Shown here piece by piece: positions 34,701 to 45,400 of a stretch of DNA of 64,000 nt. The notes below the pieces were generated by a model. The model did not search any database. It was not told where the DNA came from and worked only from the letters and a program-made list of their open reading frames with translations. The DNA is from Micropterus salmoides (lineage: Eukaryota; Chordata; Actinopteri; Centrarchiformes; Centrarchidae). The stretch covers positions 1,629,015 through 1,693,014 of the forward strand of contig NW_024041484.1 of assembly GCF_014851395.1 (NCBI RefSeq). The letters run 5' to 3'. The stretch's first letter is position 1. Each line of letters opens with the position of its first letter. The position numbers were made by a program, and so were the translations under genes.

Positions 34701-36095
34701 TGTTATTGTAACTTGTACAAGCTTCATGTGGTGAATTTCTGTTAAGAAACTCCATAGGGATATTTACCTAGGCACGTTGTTTGTGTCCGGTACCAGTACC
34801 ATGACTGTGTGGAAACGTGTCAGTATTTTTATCAAGCCAAGGAACACGGTAGCTGAATGCAAGTTCACTACCGTCCCTCTCATTGATAAAGTTGTAGCAA
34901 CAGTAATTAGGATTTTTGGTGCTGGCTGCTGTTGGCTGAGAACAGATACAATTTCACATTCTATCTAATCCAAAGCCAGCAATGAACATTCACTGCTGGT
35001 GGCTGTAGGATAGACTGTGGTATATTGTATACAGCTTTTCTCTGTGCCTTTCTCTCCTCCTTCTGCTTACTAACCCCACATGCACACCACGTGATCTAAC
35101 CAGAAGCTCACCACACCTGTGACCCACAGCGGGCTAGCATCAGAGTGCGTCTCCATTTTTTTAGTTCAGGAGAGATAGATTTTCCGCCCTCTTGATCTTG
35201 AAATCACATGGTTTGATCAATCACATCTTGATTCCAAAATTAACCAGCCTCGAGCCCATTCTGAACCGGATCTGCGACCACCCACGTGGTCAGATTGTTG
35301 TATGATTTGCTTATTGGCTTAAATGATAGTGATTAATAGTGATTTACTTGCTAAAGTTGTTGATCATTGATCTGTGCTTGAGTTGAATAAATCCTGTTAT
35401 AATTTTAAGAAGTTATTGCCTGTGATTATTTGTGTATAATGTTGCAGTAAGAGTTTGTTGCCACGGCCAGTGTACGGACTCACCCTGATCTGTTTGCCAT
35501 CTACAGGTGGACAAACTCTCTTTTAGACTGATCATATTTGATTATTGGTCCCTGATTCCAGGGTGGTGCCCCGTATTTTTTTATTATAATTAATACATTT
35601 GATTATTAATATTTCTAGAATATCTTATCTAATAACCAAACCTGACTGTATGTTGAAAACCCCAACAGGAGCTAATTACATAAGTTGTACTAGGAGTGTT
35701 TTTAGCTTTTAGCTGGGTAGTTGGCGGTCTAGTCTAGTGTCTGACATGCTTTCAGATCTTGTAATGGTCCCGCTGTCCTCCCCAGAGATCAAGGAGAATG
35801 AACTGTAGACTGGTTCTGGAGGGTGACTGTAGAAAGTGAGCAGTCTGATGAGGAGGTTTAAGCTGAATGATAAAGAATGATTAAGAGTGAGCAGTGATAA
35901 AATTTAAGTTGAATGATTACTAAGCATCTGTAAGTTTATAAAACATTTTATTGTTATGTCTTTAGTACATTTAATAGCAATAATATAATTTTGCTTCAAA
36001 TTTCACTCCGGCCCCTTCTTAAGTTTGTATTTGACATAATATCTTATTATCTCAATTAAAAGGACGGAAATACATGTATATGTGACACAAAAGGC
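31764..36095. other. Intronic stretch, no firm gene; possible LTR-like segment
   Basis: 32880-33040 is purine-rich. A 22-C run lies at 33122-33143. 33390-33640 is GC-richer, non-repetitive DNA. 34370-35570 is a single-copy-looking block with an AATAAA at about 35386 and an ATTCCA followed by GGGTGGTGCCCCG at about 35555; an LTR edge with a primer-binding-like site is conceivable, but I found no partner LTR, gag or pol. No gene is called. Confidence 0.4.
33122..33143. repeat. Homopolymer (C)22
   Basis: A run of 22 C on the plus strand is 22 G in the mpped1 pre-mRNA, so it is a potential G-quadruplex and a length-unstable tract. Confidence 0.95.
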
Positions 36096-36099
36096 AATT

Positions 36100-36197
36100 T
36101 ATTATTTTGGCCAGTAAAAAATATGTTTGGCCGGTGGATTTTTTCATCTACCAGCCACCATGGCAGGTGAGCCAAAAAGTTCATTTCCACCCCTGAT
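36100..36197 (-). mobile_element. hAT-like element end fragment
   Basis: The plus strand reads TTTGGCCGGTGGATTTTTTC, CCACCATGGCAGGTGAGCC and TTCATTTCCACCCCTG. The minus sense therefore starts CAGGGGTGGAAATGAAC, a form I recall for hAT-derived fish repeats. Only one end is recognisable. Confidence 0.5.
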
Positions 36198-36675
36198 TAT
36201 ATGTCAGCTCAATGTCAGGTTATGTAGTGAAAAGTCTGTGCAGGGAGGTGGTCAGGGAGGATGGGCCGGTGTTCATTCCTGTATGAGACCAATTGTCAAA
36301 GCTGACTTCTTTTTCACTTAATTTAAGCTGCATAACATATGTAATTTACTTAACTTACGTAATTAACGTGTGTTTTATTTTGAAAGTCTAACTAGACATT
36401 GCATACCAGTATATATTATTACTAACATGACCAGACGTAGCAAATTTAGGGCCAGAGCATGAAACAAGCATGCATGTAACAACTTTAGACATGGATGATA
36501 GCTAATAGAATACTCTCACTAGGAAAAAAATTCACTATCCACATCAAACCGGGTAGTTAAATCTTTTAAATGTTGTTGCTTATCTGAGACCCACATGAAG
36601 GAGAATCCAATGGAAGAATCAAATCTGGATGACAGAACTGAATGGATGATGGAAAACTGGATGTCTTGTTGCCTC

Positions 36676-37982
36676 TAGGGCTGCAACGATTAGTCGACGT
36701 AATCGACAATGTCGAATATAAAAATTTGTTGAAATTTGAAATTTCATTGTCGACGCATCATTACATAGATGCCGTTTGAGGGGGAGATAGCAATCTTCAT
36801 AATAGGAACATTTCTGGTTGTTTATTTCTAACTGCAATGCACTACAGGAAGTGCTGGGGGCAATATCGCTTCCACTGTCTGCCATGCCTGCTTGACTGTA
36901 AGACTACTCACGAAGAAGAAGCTTTCACGCGAGCAGCGGAAAGAAGCGAACAGTAGAGCGGCTTTTGTTTTGTATGCTATTTAATCACTAAATACACTTT
37001 TGAGTGGTTTTGAGACGAGAAATCAACTGTGTAGAACTTAAATATTATCAGTTTTACCAAAGTTGATGGTGAATCGAAAATGTGCTCAAACGTTTTCGGG
37101 GTTGAGAAGCTCAACAAGCTCCCGCGAGGTTAGCGGTGCCAACCAGCCGGCCGGCCTGTCACCCCCACAGAGCGCCCTGGTCCCAGTTACTCAGACCACT
37201 GCAGTAGCAACAACAGAGGAAAGGCAGTGTTTCCTATACGTTCATCAACGCTGACCGCCACATACTGATTTTAGTTTTTATTTTACTAGGCCTATTTAAA
37301 ATCTCATTTGATTGCAGATCAGTAGCGCATTACGCAGCTCATCCCTTATTCTCTTTCATAAACACTGCAGTCCAAATCTGTCCAACAAAACGCTAGCAAT
37401 GTCAGTTATTAGTAATGAGTAATGGCTTAAAGTACATCAAGGAACATCTGGCTCGTGATGTAGCCTACAGAACATTCTCCACTGAGTTATTGCCTAAAAC
37501 CTATAAGCACTTTTGAAAAATAAATTACAGAAGTAGTACAAAGGGGGTTGTTGCTTTATTGTTCTAAATAGACATTACATTGTTAGTGTACAGTTGTGGT
37601 TATAGTAGGCCTACTTGCTTTTAATTTTCTTTTATTTTATATAGTTCCAAAGCAAAAATCTTTGTTTAAAGTTAAAAGTTTAAAAGTTTGCATAAATCAG
37701 TGAATTATAGGAGTAGCCTACGCTGTCTTGTCTTCTTCCCAGGTTTCCCCCTGGCGTTGATACTGGTGTTCATTCTGAATAGTAAACCTTGTTTACCTAA
37801 TGGTAACGTTAGCTAGTTAGGCTGTGTGTTGGAGATCAGTAATTCTAACTTGAAATATATTTTATAATTATTTATAATAAATAATTTAATTAGGGTTAGG
37901 GTTGTGGGGTGACAAAAATAATCGTGACTAGTCAACTAATCGAATAAATAATTAGTCGACAACGAAAATAATCGCAGCCCTA
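36676..37982. mobile_element. hAT-like element with inverted ends, 1.3 kb
   Basis: The left end is TAGGGCTGCAACGATTAGTC then GACGTAATCGAC. The right end reads AATTAGTCGACAACG, then ATAATCG and CAGCCCTA. The ends are inverted repeats of the TAGGGCTGCAACGATTAGTCG type known from non-autonomous hAT elements. I found no convincing 8-bp target duplication; the flanks GTTGCCTC and TGCACTCA do not match. The interior (36950-37260) includes a 63-codon frame starting MVNRKCAQTF and is related to 45120-45370, which carries different ends. No transposase is present. Confidence 0.75.
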
Positions 37983-38465
37983 TGCACTCATATGGAAAAG
38001 CAATTAAACATATTACACACTCAAAACTAATTTAAACTAATTTGTCTGAAAGTGCAAAGTTATGAGACTAACTTTTCTGCTCTATTAATTGCACAACATG
38101 AATGAATTGAATCAGTGTTGTGAGCTAACTCTCCCTTCTCCTCAAGTAGCAACATGCTAACGGTGGAAAGCTAACATCATTACTAAGTTACCAAACAACA
38201 CAGAAATAACTCACCGGAGAATCTTAAAAACAACAAAAAAACGATCCTCCCGGGACTTAAAATAATTGGCTAACTCAAAGTCTGTTAAGCTCAGCACAAT
38301 AAATTGGCCTAATAGTACTTTTCTCACTCTCAACTTTTCTACTGTGGTTCATCTGTTCTCCTCTCCTCCTCCTTTACAGTCTGTACCCCGTTTCCTTCCT
38401 CTTGTGGAAATAAAATCCCAAAGCAATTTTACCACTTCTAATTCCCTTTCCACTTTATCAGTGTT

Positions 38466-38910
38466 ACACCCATACACTGTATAAGAAGTGGATGTAGTCA
38501 TCGTGACGTCACCCGTTGGTTTGTGGACTGCAGTTTTGAAGCCTTTTGCTGATATGTTGATGTTGATTTTTTGCAACCAGCGGCACCGAACGTGACCATA
38601 TTTGGACGAGACGGTGGAGCTAACAGCCATGTGTGAAGCTAGCTAGCTTGCTTAGCTAGGTACATATGTAATTCACGTTTACTGTCATTTTAACAGGGAT
38701 GACAATTTTGTCTAGCGAATAGTCTTAAAATTAGTTTACTGAGGTCAGCTGAGAAGTAGGGTCATTTTAACATTACTTCTAATACAGCCGGATTTCTTTT
38801 TGCAACCAGAAGAGTTGCCCCTGCTGGCTGTTCGATAGAATGCAGGTTAAAGGGACTTCCATGTTCGCATCAGTTTGCTGACCGGAAGCTTACCACTTGG
38901 TCACACCCTA
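38466..38910 (+). repeat. Dispersed fish repeat (MITE-like)
   Basis: Recognisable blocks are ACTGTATAAGAAGTGGATGT, GTGACGTCACCCGTTGGTTT, GTGGACTGCAGTTTTGAAGC and GAACGTGACCATATTTGGAC, ending near GCCCCTGCTGGCTGTTCGAT and AGAATGCAGGTTAAAGG. I recall this arrangement as a common teleost repeat. The 93-codon minus frame within it is incidental. Confidence 0.6.
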
Positions 38911-38929
38911 TTGAAACTGAAGGAAGTTT

Positions 38930-39300
38930 CTTTCTTTCTCCAAAAATGAAACGCATTTTTGACTGCCTAAAGGTGCGAGATAACTCATGAAACTTTGTTG
39001 AACAAGTGACCAAATTTGACATATTGGATAACAGTCCTGTCCTGAACAAAACCATGTGACAATATTCACCCAAAGTCATAGCACCACGTACTGGCCAGAG
39101 GAAATGTCAAGTTTTGGTCCCATCCCCCTCAAAACAGTCTCAGAAGACCCTTAAGACATTGATAATGCTATGATGTGAAACTGTACATGCTTGGATTTCA
39201 ACCAAATTTCACATGTTTGATAATGGTCATGCCCTGAACACATCTACAGGCCAATATTCACTCATACTCATTGCGCCACCTTGTGCAAAGGTGACACTTG
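38930..39300 (+). repeat. Dispersed repeat with an internal duplication
   Basis: Two diverged units of about 150-160 bp each contain ACCAAATTT(G/C)ACAT, then CCTGAACA, CAATATTCACTCA-like and ATTGCGCCACC-like blocks (39010-39090 and 39195-39290). Similar tandem units are widespread in fish genomes, by recall. Confidence 0.55.
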
Positions 39301-41015
39301 TAGGGGTTTCACCGCACAAGCTGGAAGACCTGCTAGGAGGGCATTGCAATAGTCGAGGCCCCACCAGTGTGACATGACACGACACGAGGGCCCGCCTAAC
39401 GCTGCTTGCAACTTTACTTATTGTTGTAACTTGACAGTGGAGCCCTGCACATCCACAAATGAGGCTAAAAGAGTGCGTCATGACCAAGCGCCCATGTGTG
39501 AGGAATTTGGAGTGAGAAAGTATTGTATGTGAAATCAACGTTTATATAATATGATATATAATATATAATATGTGGATACATACAGTACCAAAGAGTAAAT
39601 TACAACACTTCACCATAAAACCTGCAATTACAATAAAGTATTCCTAACATTGTCAGAGTATGCACATGTGTGATTGTCAGTATTCTCTATAAAGAAAATC
39701 TGTGAGAAAATGTCCTTTAATTTCTGTACATCAACTTGCCTATCTTGCTTGAAAGGCTTATTTAATGCAGTTGGATCAATTTAAGTTAATCTACCTTCTT
39801 TTACAGTGAACACATTTGTTTGTGCAAAATTGCTACAATGAAAACCTGTATTGAGAGGAAGCATAATCATCTTATTTGCTGGTTTCAAGTGTGTGAATAC
39901 AAAATAGAAACAGAGACGATGTGACTCAAGTCACATTGTCTCTGGACATCCTGACTCTCCAGACTCTGTGGTCAACCACCGAACATAACCGCTCACTGAT
40001 GAACTGGTGAGACGGAAAGAAGAAGAGGTGGAGAGCTGTGTGTGAGTGTGTAGAGGCAAGAACAGAGAGGCTGAGGCGAGGAGGAACATAAGGACAGAAT
40101 CAATTTGATTCAGTTTTTTCCTTGACAATGCCACATGCCTCGGGGAGGGAAGGCATGTGTGAAATGGAGGAAGTTGCCCCGTAGCATACCATAACACACA
40201 AGCACACACAAATGCTGACACCCGCACACGTGGAAGTCCTGCCCCTGGAGGCCATTTAACAGGTAATTTAAAGAGAAATCCCTCCAGGGAAATGACACAA
40301 TAAATGTCCTCTTGTCTGCTCTTCCTCCCTCCATAACTGTTTATTCAGCTACAGGGTTGTAGACTGGCAGCACTTACAGAAATTGGAGAGGAGTAGGAAG
40401 GGAAAAAAGGGGAATAAAAGGGAAGCGGGCGGGGTTGGGTGGGGGTGGGTGGGTGGGTGGAGAAAAGATGTGTGAGAGGGTGGGAAAGTGACAAGTGTTA
40501 AAGTAGGCCAATTTTTTTTCTTCGTTCCTCTACCAACCCCCTTAAGTAGCCGTTTATTAATGTTCAGTGTTCGTAGGCTACTTTATGTGGGTCCTGTGGG
40601 AATGTAAGGTCTATGGGGATGGAGATGGGAGATGGAGGAATGAAGGTATAGAGGAGGGGAGGGGATTGGAGAGAGGAGAGGACAGGGCCCAGGGGGTTTG
40701 AGAGTCTCACAGTGAATCAGATGTTAATTTAGTGTGGGCTCTGGTGAGGAGGCCTGGAAAAGAAAACTCCCAAATGTACGTCTCTCTGTCTTCTTACATC
40801 TTTACAAGAGCACTGCATGACTGCCCATTGACTACAAACTGTGCATACATTACAATACTGCAGACAGTATTCCAAAGCATCCCACATGTTTTTAAATTGA
40901 TTTCCTTCCTTCCAGGCAGCCACTGGTTTCAGTTCATTTCTGTAGACTATGGAAATAAACTCAGAATAACTTGCCAATAAACCTGCAAGAGGTATTCACC
41001 AGGGGTGGGAAGGCA
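39301..41015. other. Intronic stretch without a recognised gene
   Basis: 39540-39570 is an ATAT-rich patch. 40425-40462 is G-rich (GGGCGGGG then GGGTGGGTGGGTGG), a quadruplex-forming motif on the plus strand. Nothing else is recognised. Confidence 0.5.
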
Positions 41016-41170
41016 GGAGTATTCATCAGGAGGTAGAGCGGGTTGTCAACTAATCAGGAGGTTGGCAGTTCAATCCCCAGCTCTTCCAGTCTGCATGTTG
41101 AAGTGTCCCTGGGCAAGATGAAACCCAAATTGCCCCAGAAGGCTTTGAGTGCAGGTACACTATTTATGAC
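41016..41170 (+). mobile_element. tRNA-derived SINE (second family)
   Basis: The head reads AGGAGGTAGAGCGGGTTGTC and AACTAATCAGGAGGTTGG. The B-box-like AGTTCAATCCC is at 41067-41077, then CAGTCTGCATGTTGAAGTGT and CCCTGGGCAAGATGAAACCC. This is a well-known fish SINE layout, distinct from the GGCGATGC family. The 3' tail is degenerate. Confidence 0.8.
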
Positions 41171-41417
41171 ACCGAGCACGTCTTAAAAAAAATCTATGGA
41201 TTAGCTCATATACAACAACTGTTCATATGAGCATTTTGCAACTCTATGCTTAACATACATGACTGAAAACACTATAATATAAGTTTGACAAAAAGATAAC
41301 TAGTTGCTAGCCCTTACCGGAGCTTTCACTGTCTTCCTCAGTGGATGGAGTTTGCTCAGTTACCATGGAGAAAATTCATCATAAGATCTTTTTATAAAAC
41401 TGCTTTGTTCAAAGCTG

Positions 41418-41635
41418 ATAATTCAATTCAGCTGAATGTTATTTACATAGTGCCAATTCATAACAGAAGTTATCTCATTGCGCTTTTCATAGAAAGCAGG
41501 TCTAAACCGTACCTTTTGGAATATTATTTACAGAGACCCAACAATTCCCACCAAAAGCAAGCACTTGGCCACTGTGGCAAGGAAACTCCTTTTTAGCAGG
41601 TAGAAACCTCAAGCAGAACCCAGACTCAGGGTTAT
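41418..41635 (-). mobile_element. L2-type LINE 3' tail, minus strand
   Basis: In minus sense the end is GGCACTATGTAAATAACATT then CAGCTGAATTGAATTATC, preceded by blocks matching the complement of CTTGGCCACTGTGGCAAGGA and CCTCAAGCAGAACCCAGACT. It is an older and longer copy of the 27.9-kb tail. The 83-codon plus frame is incidental. Confidence 0.8.
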
Positions 41636-42959
41636 AAACTTTCAGTCTACTAGTTAAGGATAGGCAAAGATATTGGTGAGTTTATATGCCCTGCTGTCTA
41701 CCACAACTTCCTCCCTAATCCTCAATCATATTAAAGGACTCAAGACCAGATTTAAAACCCCGAGAAGCATATGGATGCTTGTCATTCTGAATTAATCACA
41801 TGCAGATGATGACTAAGCAGCACAAAGTGCAGATGTTGTGAAAGTTTGAACCCCATTGTTTATCTTAGGCACTCTGTCATATGGGAAGGTGTGCTCTACG
41901 GCTCAAGACATCTTGATACACTTTAAGTATCAAATAAGTATAGTAATGTAGGGAGGGATACCTTAGAATGATGCATATGCAGCACAGACTTTATTCTATG
42001 AGTTGATGTTTCGACAAAGGTACAATTTCTTCTGACGCTCTGAAGAAGTCAAAAAATCTATACTGCATATCTGTCATTCTGAATTTCTGTATAAAATCCA
42101 TTCCTAATTTTCCGTGAGAAACAGGAGAACAGAGCTGTTTTCTAGTCGGCTACGTCACGACTAAATGGAGTTGAAACGGATCACAATAGTGGTCAGCAAC
42201 TTCCCACGTCTCCATGAACATAAATTTAGTGAGATACCAGGACTTAGCTCTAGAAATGCACTACTGCCAGGACAGTGGTGTAAAAAGGTGTAAGGATTTT
42301 TATGGCTGTATATTACGCTAGGTACACCTTTGCCTCTAATGCCTCCTTCAAACACCCGAGATTTGAGAGTTGGTTGCAAAAATGCAACCTTTCCAGTGCA
42401 AGAATTTGCCGGAATCATTTTTGTATCTGTATTTGCTTATGAGTTTTCCGGATTCGAATTCCAGTGTTTTAGCAGCCATTTTTCCTATCTTGGGAGTCAG
42501 ACTGTCCTTGAATGAACCAACAAGGACTGTTCTTCAAAACGGTCCCTGTTTACAGCCACATTACCACGTGATGTCAGTGTAAAACAAAGGACACTAAATG
42601 TTCTCTCTGATGGATTAGCTATCTACCTCAGTTGCAGTTAATTTTCATAGCATGCTGAAATGAAGTTAAACCAATGGCTGCCTGGAAGGAAGGAAATCAG
42701 CCTAAAAAATGGTTGGCAGTAATGCAAACTGAAGACATTTAAGAAGGTGGATTTGTCACTCAATCATTCTTTTTCTCCATCATTCAAACTTCTCTTTCTC
42801 TCAAGTGTTTCCTCATCAGAGGGAGAACAAAGCAAACTCCAACAGCTCAGAGAAGAGAAAGAAGGTCAAATTACCTTCATGCCATCTCCAACATCATTAG
42901 ACTGATTATCATTAAAGGAAAAGCTTTGTGCGCCACCGCTGCATTTTACCTCTCCTTTT

Positions 42960-42993
42960 CCACCCCACCCCACCCCACCCCACCCCACCCCCC
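42960..42993. repeat. (CCCCA)n, G4-forming in transcript sense
   Basis: About six CCCCA units end in CCCCCC. The mpped1 transcript would carry (UGGGG)n, which has more than four G4 runs with single-nucleotide loops, a strong quadruplex motif. Confidence 0.9.
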
Positions 42994-43227
42994 ATTTTCC
43001 TTTTACTTTCACTGGGGCAATGAAAAGAAGCAAGTTAATTAAAGTCAGCGAGAGTCCCTTCCATTTCTTGCTCATCAGCGAAGACAAGCCATCAAACGAA
43101 GCGCAGGTATTCCATTTCTGTCAAATGAGAGAGTGGAGGAAGAGATGGAGGAAGAGAGGGAGGAGGAAGACGAGGCGGGGGACAGAGAAGAGGAGGAGGC
43201 CTCTCTTCATCTCTTTAGTTTTTGATG

Positions 43228-43375
43228 AGCTTTCTTAATTGGGCCACTATAGAAGGAGAAGTGAATCCTCAATAATTAAAAAATCTAATTAAGGAGTCTT
43301 TTGCATCTCCGTCCTTAATTATTCCATGCGGAGCAGTAGGGAGCGATACATTTCTGCTGTTTTCATTTAAAGAAG
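43228..43375. promoter_or_regulatory. Candidate enhancer: clustered TAATTA-like sites
   Basis: Within 150 bp are CTTAATTGGG, AATAATTAAAAAA, TCTAATTAAGG and CTTAATTATTCC, four homeodomain-type cores in non-repetitive DNA next to a TTTGCATCT octamer-like site (at 43301). This is only pattern evidence; conservation would decide. Confidence 0.3.
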
Positions 43376-44867
43376 AAAAAAGGGTCTCTTGCTTTCTCTC
43401 CCCCGTCGCTTCACGTTAATCCCCCATCAACAAACAGACTACTTTGTCTCTCTCTTCGTCTCCACATCTTACATTAGTCAGAGACTATCATTATAAACAT
43501 TTAAAGAGATTTAACCCATTAGTACCAGCGTTAGTACGACACTTTTCTGCCACTCTCCTCATCTGCCCCCTGCCTGTCTTCTCTTGCCTTTTCTATCTGT
43601 CTCTCTCTCAACCCATTGACTCAACCTTCCTGCCGAAGTTCAACAGCAAAACGTACTCAAAGACAAGACGGTACATGAAGAGAACAACTCTTAACCAATA
43701 ACCAGTTCTCCCTGAGTTAGACTTATATCTTGACCCCACAAAACATCCCCATAGGATTTGGATTCAAGTCTCTAACCCGATTAGTTTCAACGTTATTAGA
43801 GTTGCCTCCTAGAATTCAATTATATGAAGCATCTGTCAGAGACCCTCGAGCCAAATATTCTCTTAAAAAATAGCATGTTTACATGTCTACAGTCGCCTTG
43901 AAAATAGGCTACATTTTTAAAGGATAAGGCTAATGATATTCTGCGTTTTTTCCATGAAAAGATTAAAAAAGAGCTATGAATGTAAGTACTGTGTGTGAAA
44001 TCTCTTCTTCCTCTGAGCCATAGAGCTCCATTTTTGTCCAGAAAGTATTAAACCCATCAGTGAGCCTCACTGCTACACTGAGTGAAATGTTCCTTCATCA
44101 CCATGAACACACACACTGTAGTTTATTCTGACTCATTCCCACACACCGTCCTGCTGCCCCAAATACTCACTAGAGCACCTTATGTGCAATCATCCGCCGC
44201 TGAAAATAGTCCCCAAAAAATGCACTGTTTGTGTGATTAAAACTACAGTGAGCAGCTGTTTCAGGAAATTACTGAGCCTTTTTCAAAAATGAAACTATCC
44301 ATTTGTGAGCAGTTTTAAGAGATATGTTTGTAGAAATGAATGGTCCTGGGGCTGAGTGCCAGACAGGTAAGGAATATGTCGCCCTTGTCTGACAAATCAA
44401 GTCAAAATGATGCATGTCCTCGGCCTGCCAACATTTCTATTATGTTTAAGTTAAATAGAATTGTTTTTGTGAACTTACCCTGAATTTAGCAGTTTAGCAT
44501 TAAAGGTAAATCAAAAGTTTAGTGAAGTTGGAGAGTATTAAGGGACAGACTAAGGAGGTCTTAAAACCGTCTCCAGCCCTGTGTCGAAACACAATGCTTC
44601 ATCATTCATTTGAGTGAGGTCAGAAAAACGCACACAAAAACAGATTCCTGGTAGATTTTGTAAGCTGAAACCTGCATCTCTGTTCTTTACCTCATGGTCA
44701 TGACAAAAAGATAAAAATAATGGCCACTGTGATAACTGTGATCTGACTGCATGTGTGAATGCCTGTCACACTCCCACCACCGACACGCCTTCCTTGTTTT
44801 AAGACAGGGAAGTTTTGACAGGGAACCCCCAAGGCCCACGCCCCAGGTTCACTCTTTTGGCCCTTTT

Positions 44868-45400
44868 CCACTACATGGTACCAGCTCAACTGGCCTCGAC
44901 TCGCCTCGACTCTACTGACCTTTTTTTGTTTTCCGTTGGTGAAAAGTTGTATCTGGTATCTGGCACTTTTTTCGTAAGCTGAGTCGAGCTGAGGCAATAC
45001 CAAAAGGTGAAAAAAGTGCACTGCAGACCACTGATTGGTCAGTGAGAATCGTCACTATTTACTGCATCATTATTGTGTGAGCCAGACAGGGGCCAGTGTT
45101 TTATATTCTTCAATTTTGGTATGCTATTTCATCACTGAATCCACTACTGAGAAGTTTTGAGGTGAGAAATTAACTGTGTAGATTTCAAATATTGGCAGTT
45201 GATGAATGGCGGATTGAAAATGTGTTCAAACATTTTTGGAGTTGAGGAGCTCCACAACTGCCGGCGGGGGAAGCTAGCAAGGCAGCCAGCCAGTCACGCT
45301 CACAGAGCCCTCTGGCCCCACAGACCACTGCATCGAATGCAATAGACGAGTCCAGCAACAATGGCAGAGCCACAGCTGTAAGATTTTCAAATCTCTATTT
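44868..45400 (+). mobile_element. Left part of a GGTACC-type DNA element
   Basis: The left end is CTTTTCCACTACATGGTACC then AGCTCAACTGGCCTCGACTC. The interior has ACCACTGATTGGTCAGTGAG, GAAGTTTTGAGGTGAGAAAT and ATGGCGGATTGAAAATGTG, related to 22601-23066. It continues further, with GAGCCCTCTGGCCCCACAGA matching 37170-37190 of the hAT-like element. No inverted right end was found by 45600. It may be the 5' part of the autonomous parent, with an early ATGGCG that is now followed by a stop. Confidence 0.65.

Larger units (their letters stand above)
41636..44865. other. Intronic stretch without a recognised gene
   Basis: Contains the (CCCCA)n tract at 42960-42993 and a purine-rich patch at 43120-43200. 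A TAAT-rich segment at 43228-43375 is listed separately. No gene is called on either strand. Confidence 0.5.

Noticed and set aside
37885..37910. Telomere-like TTAGGGTTAGGG
   Set aside because: Only two units inside a transposon end; no array.
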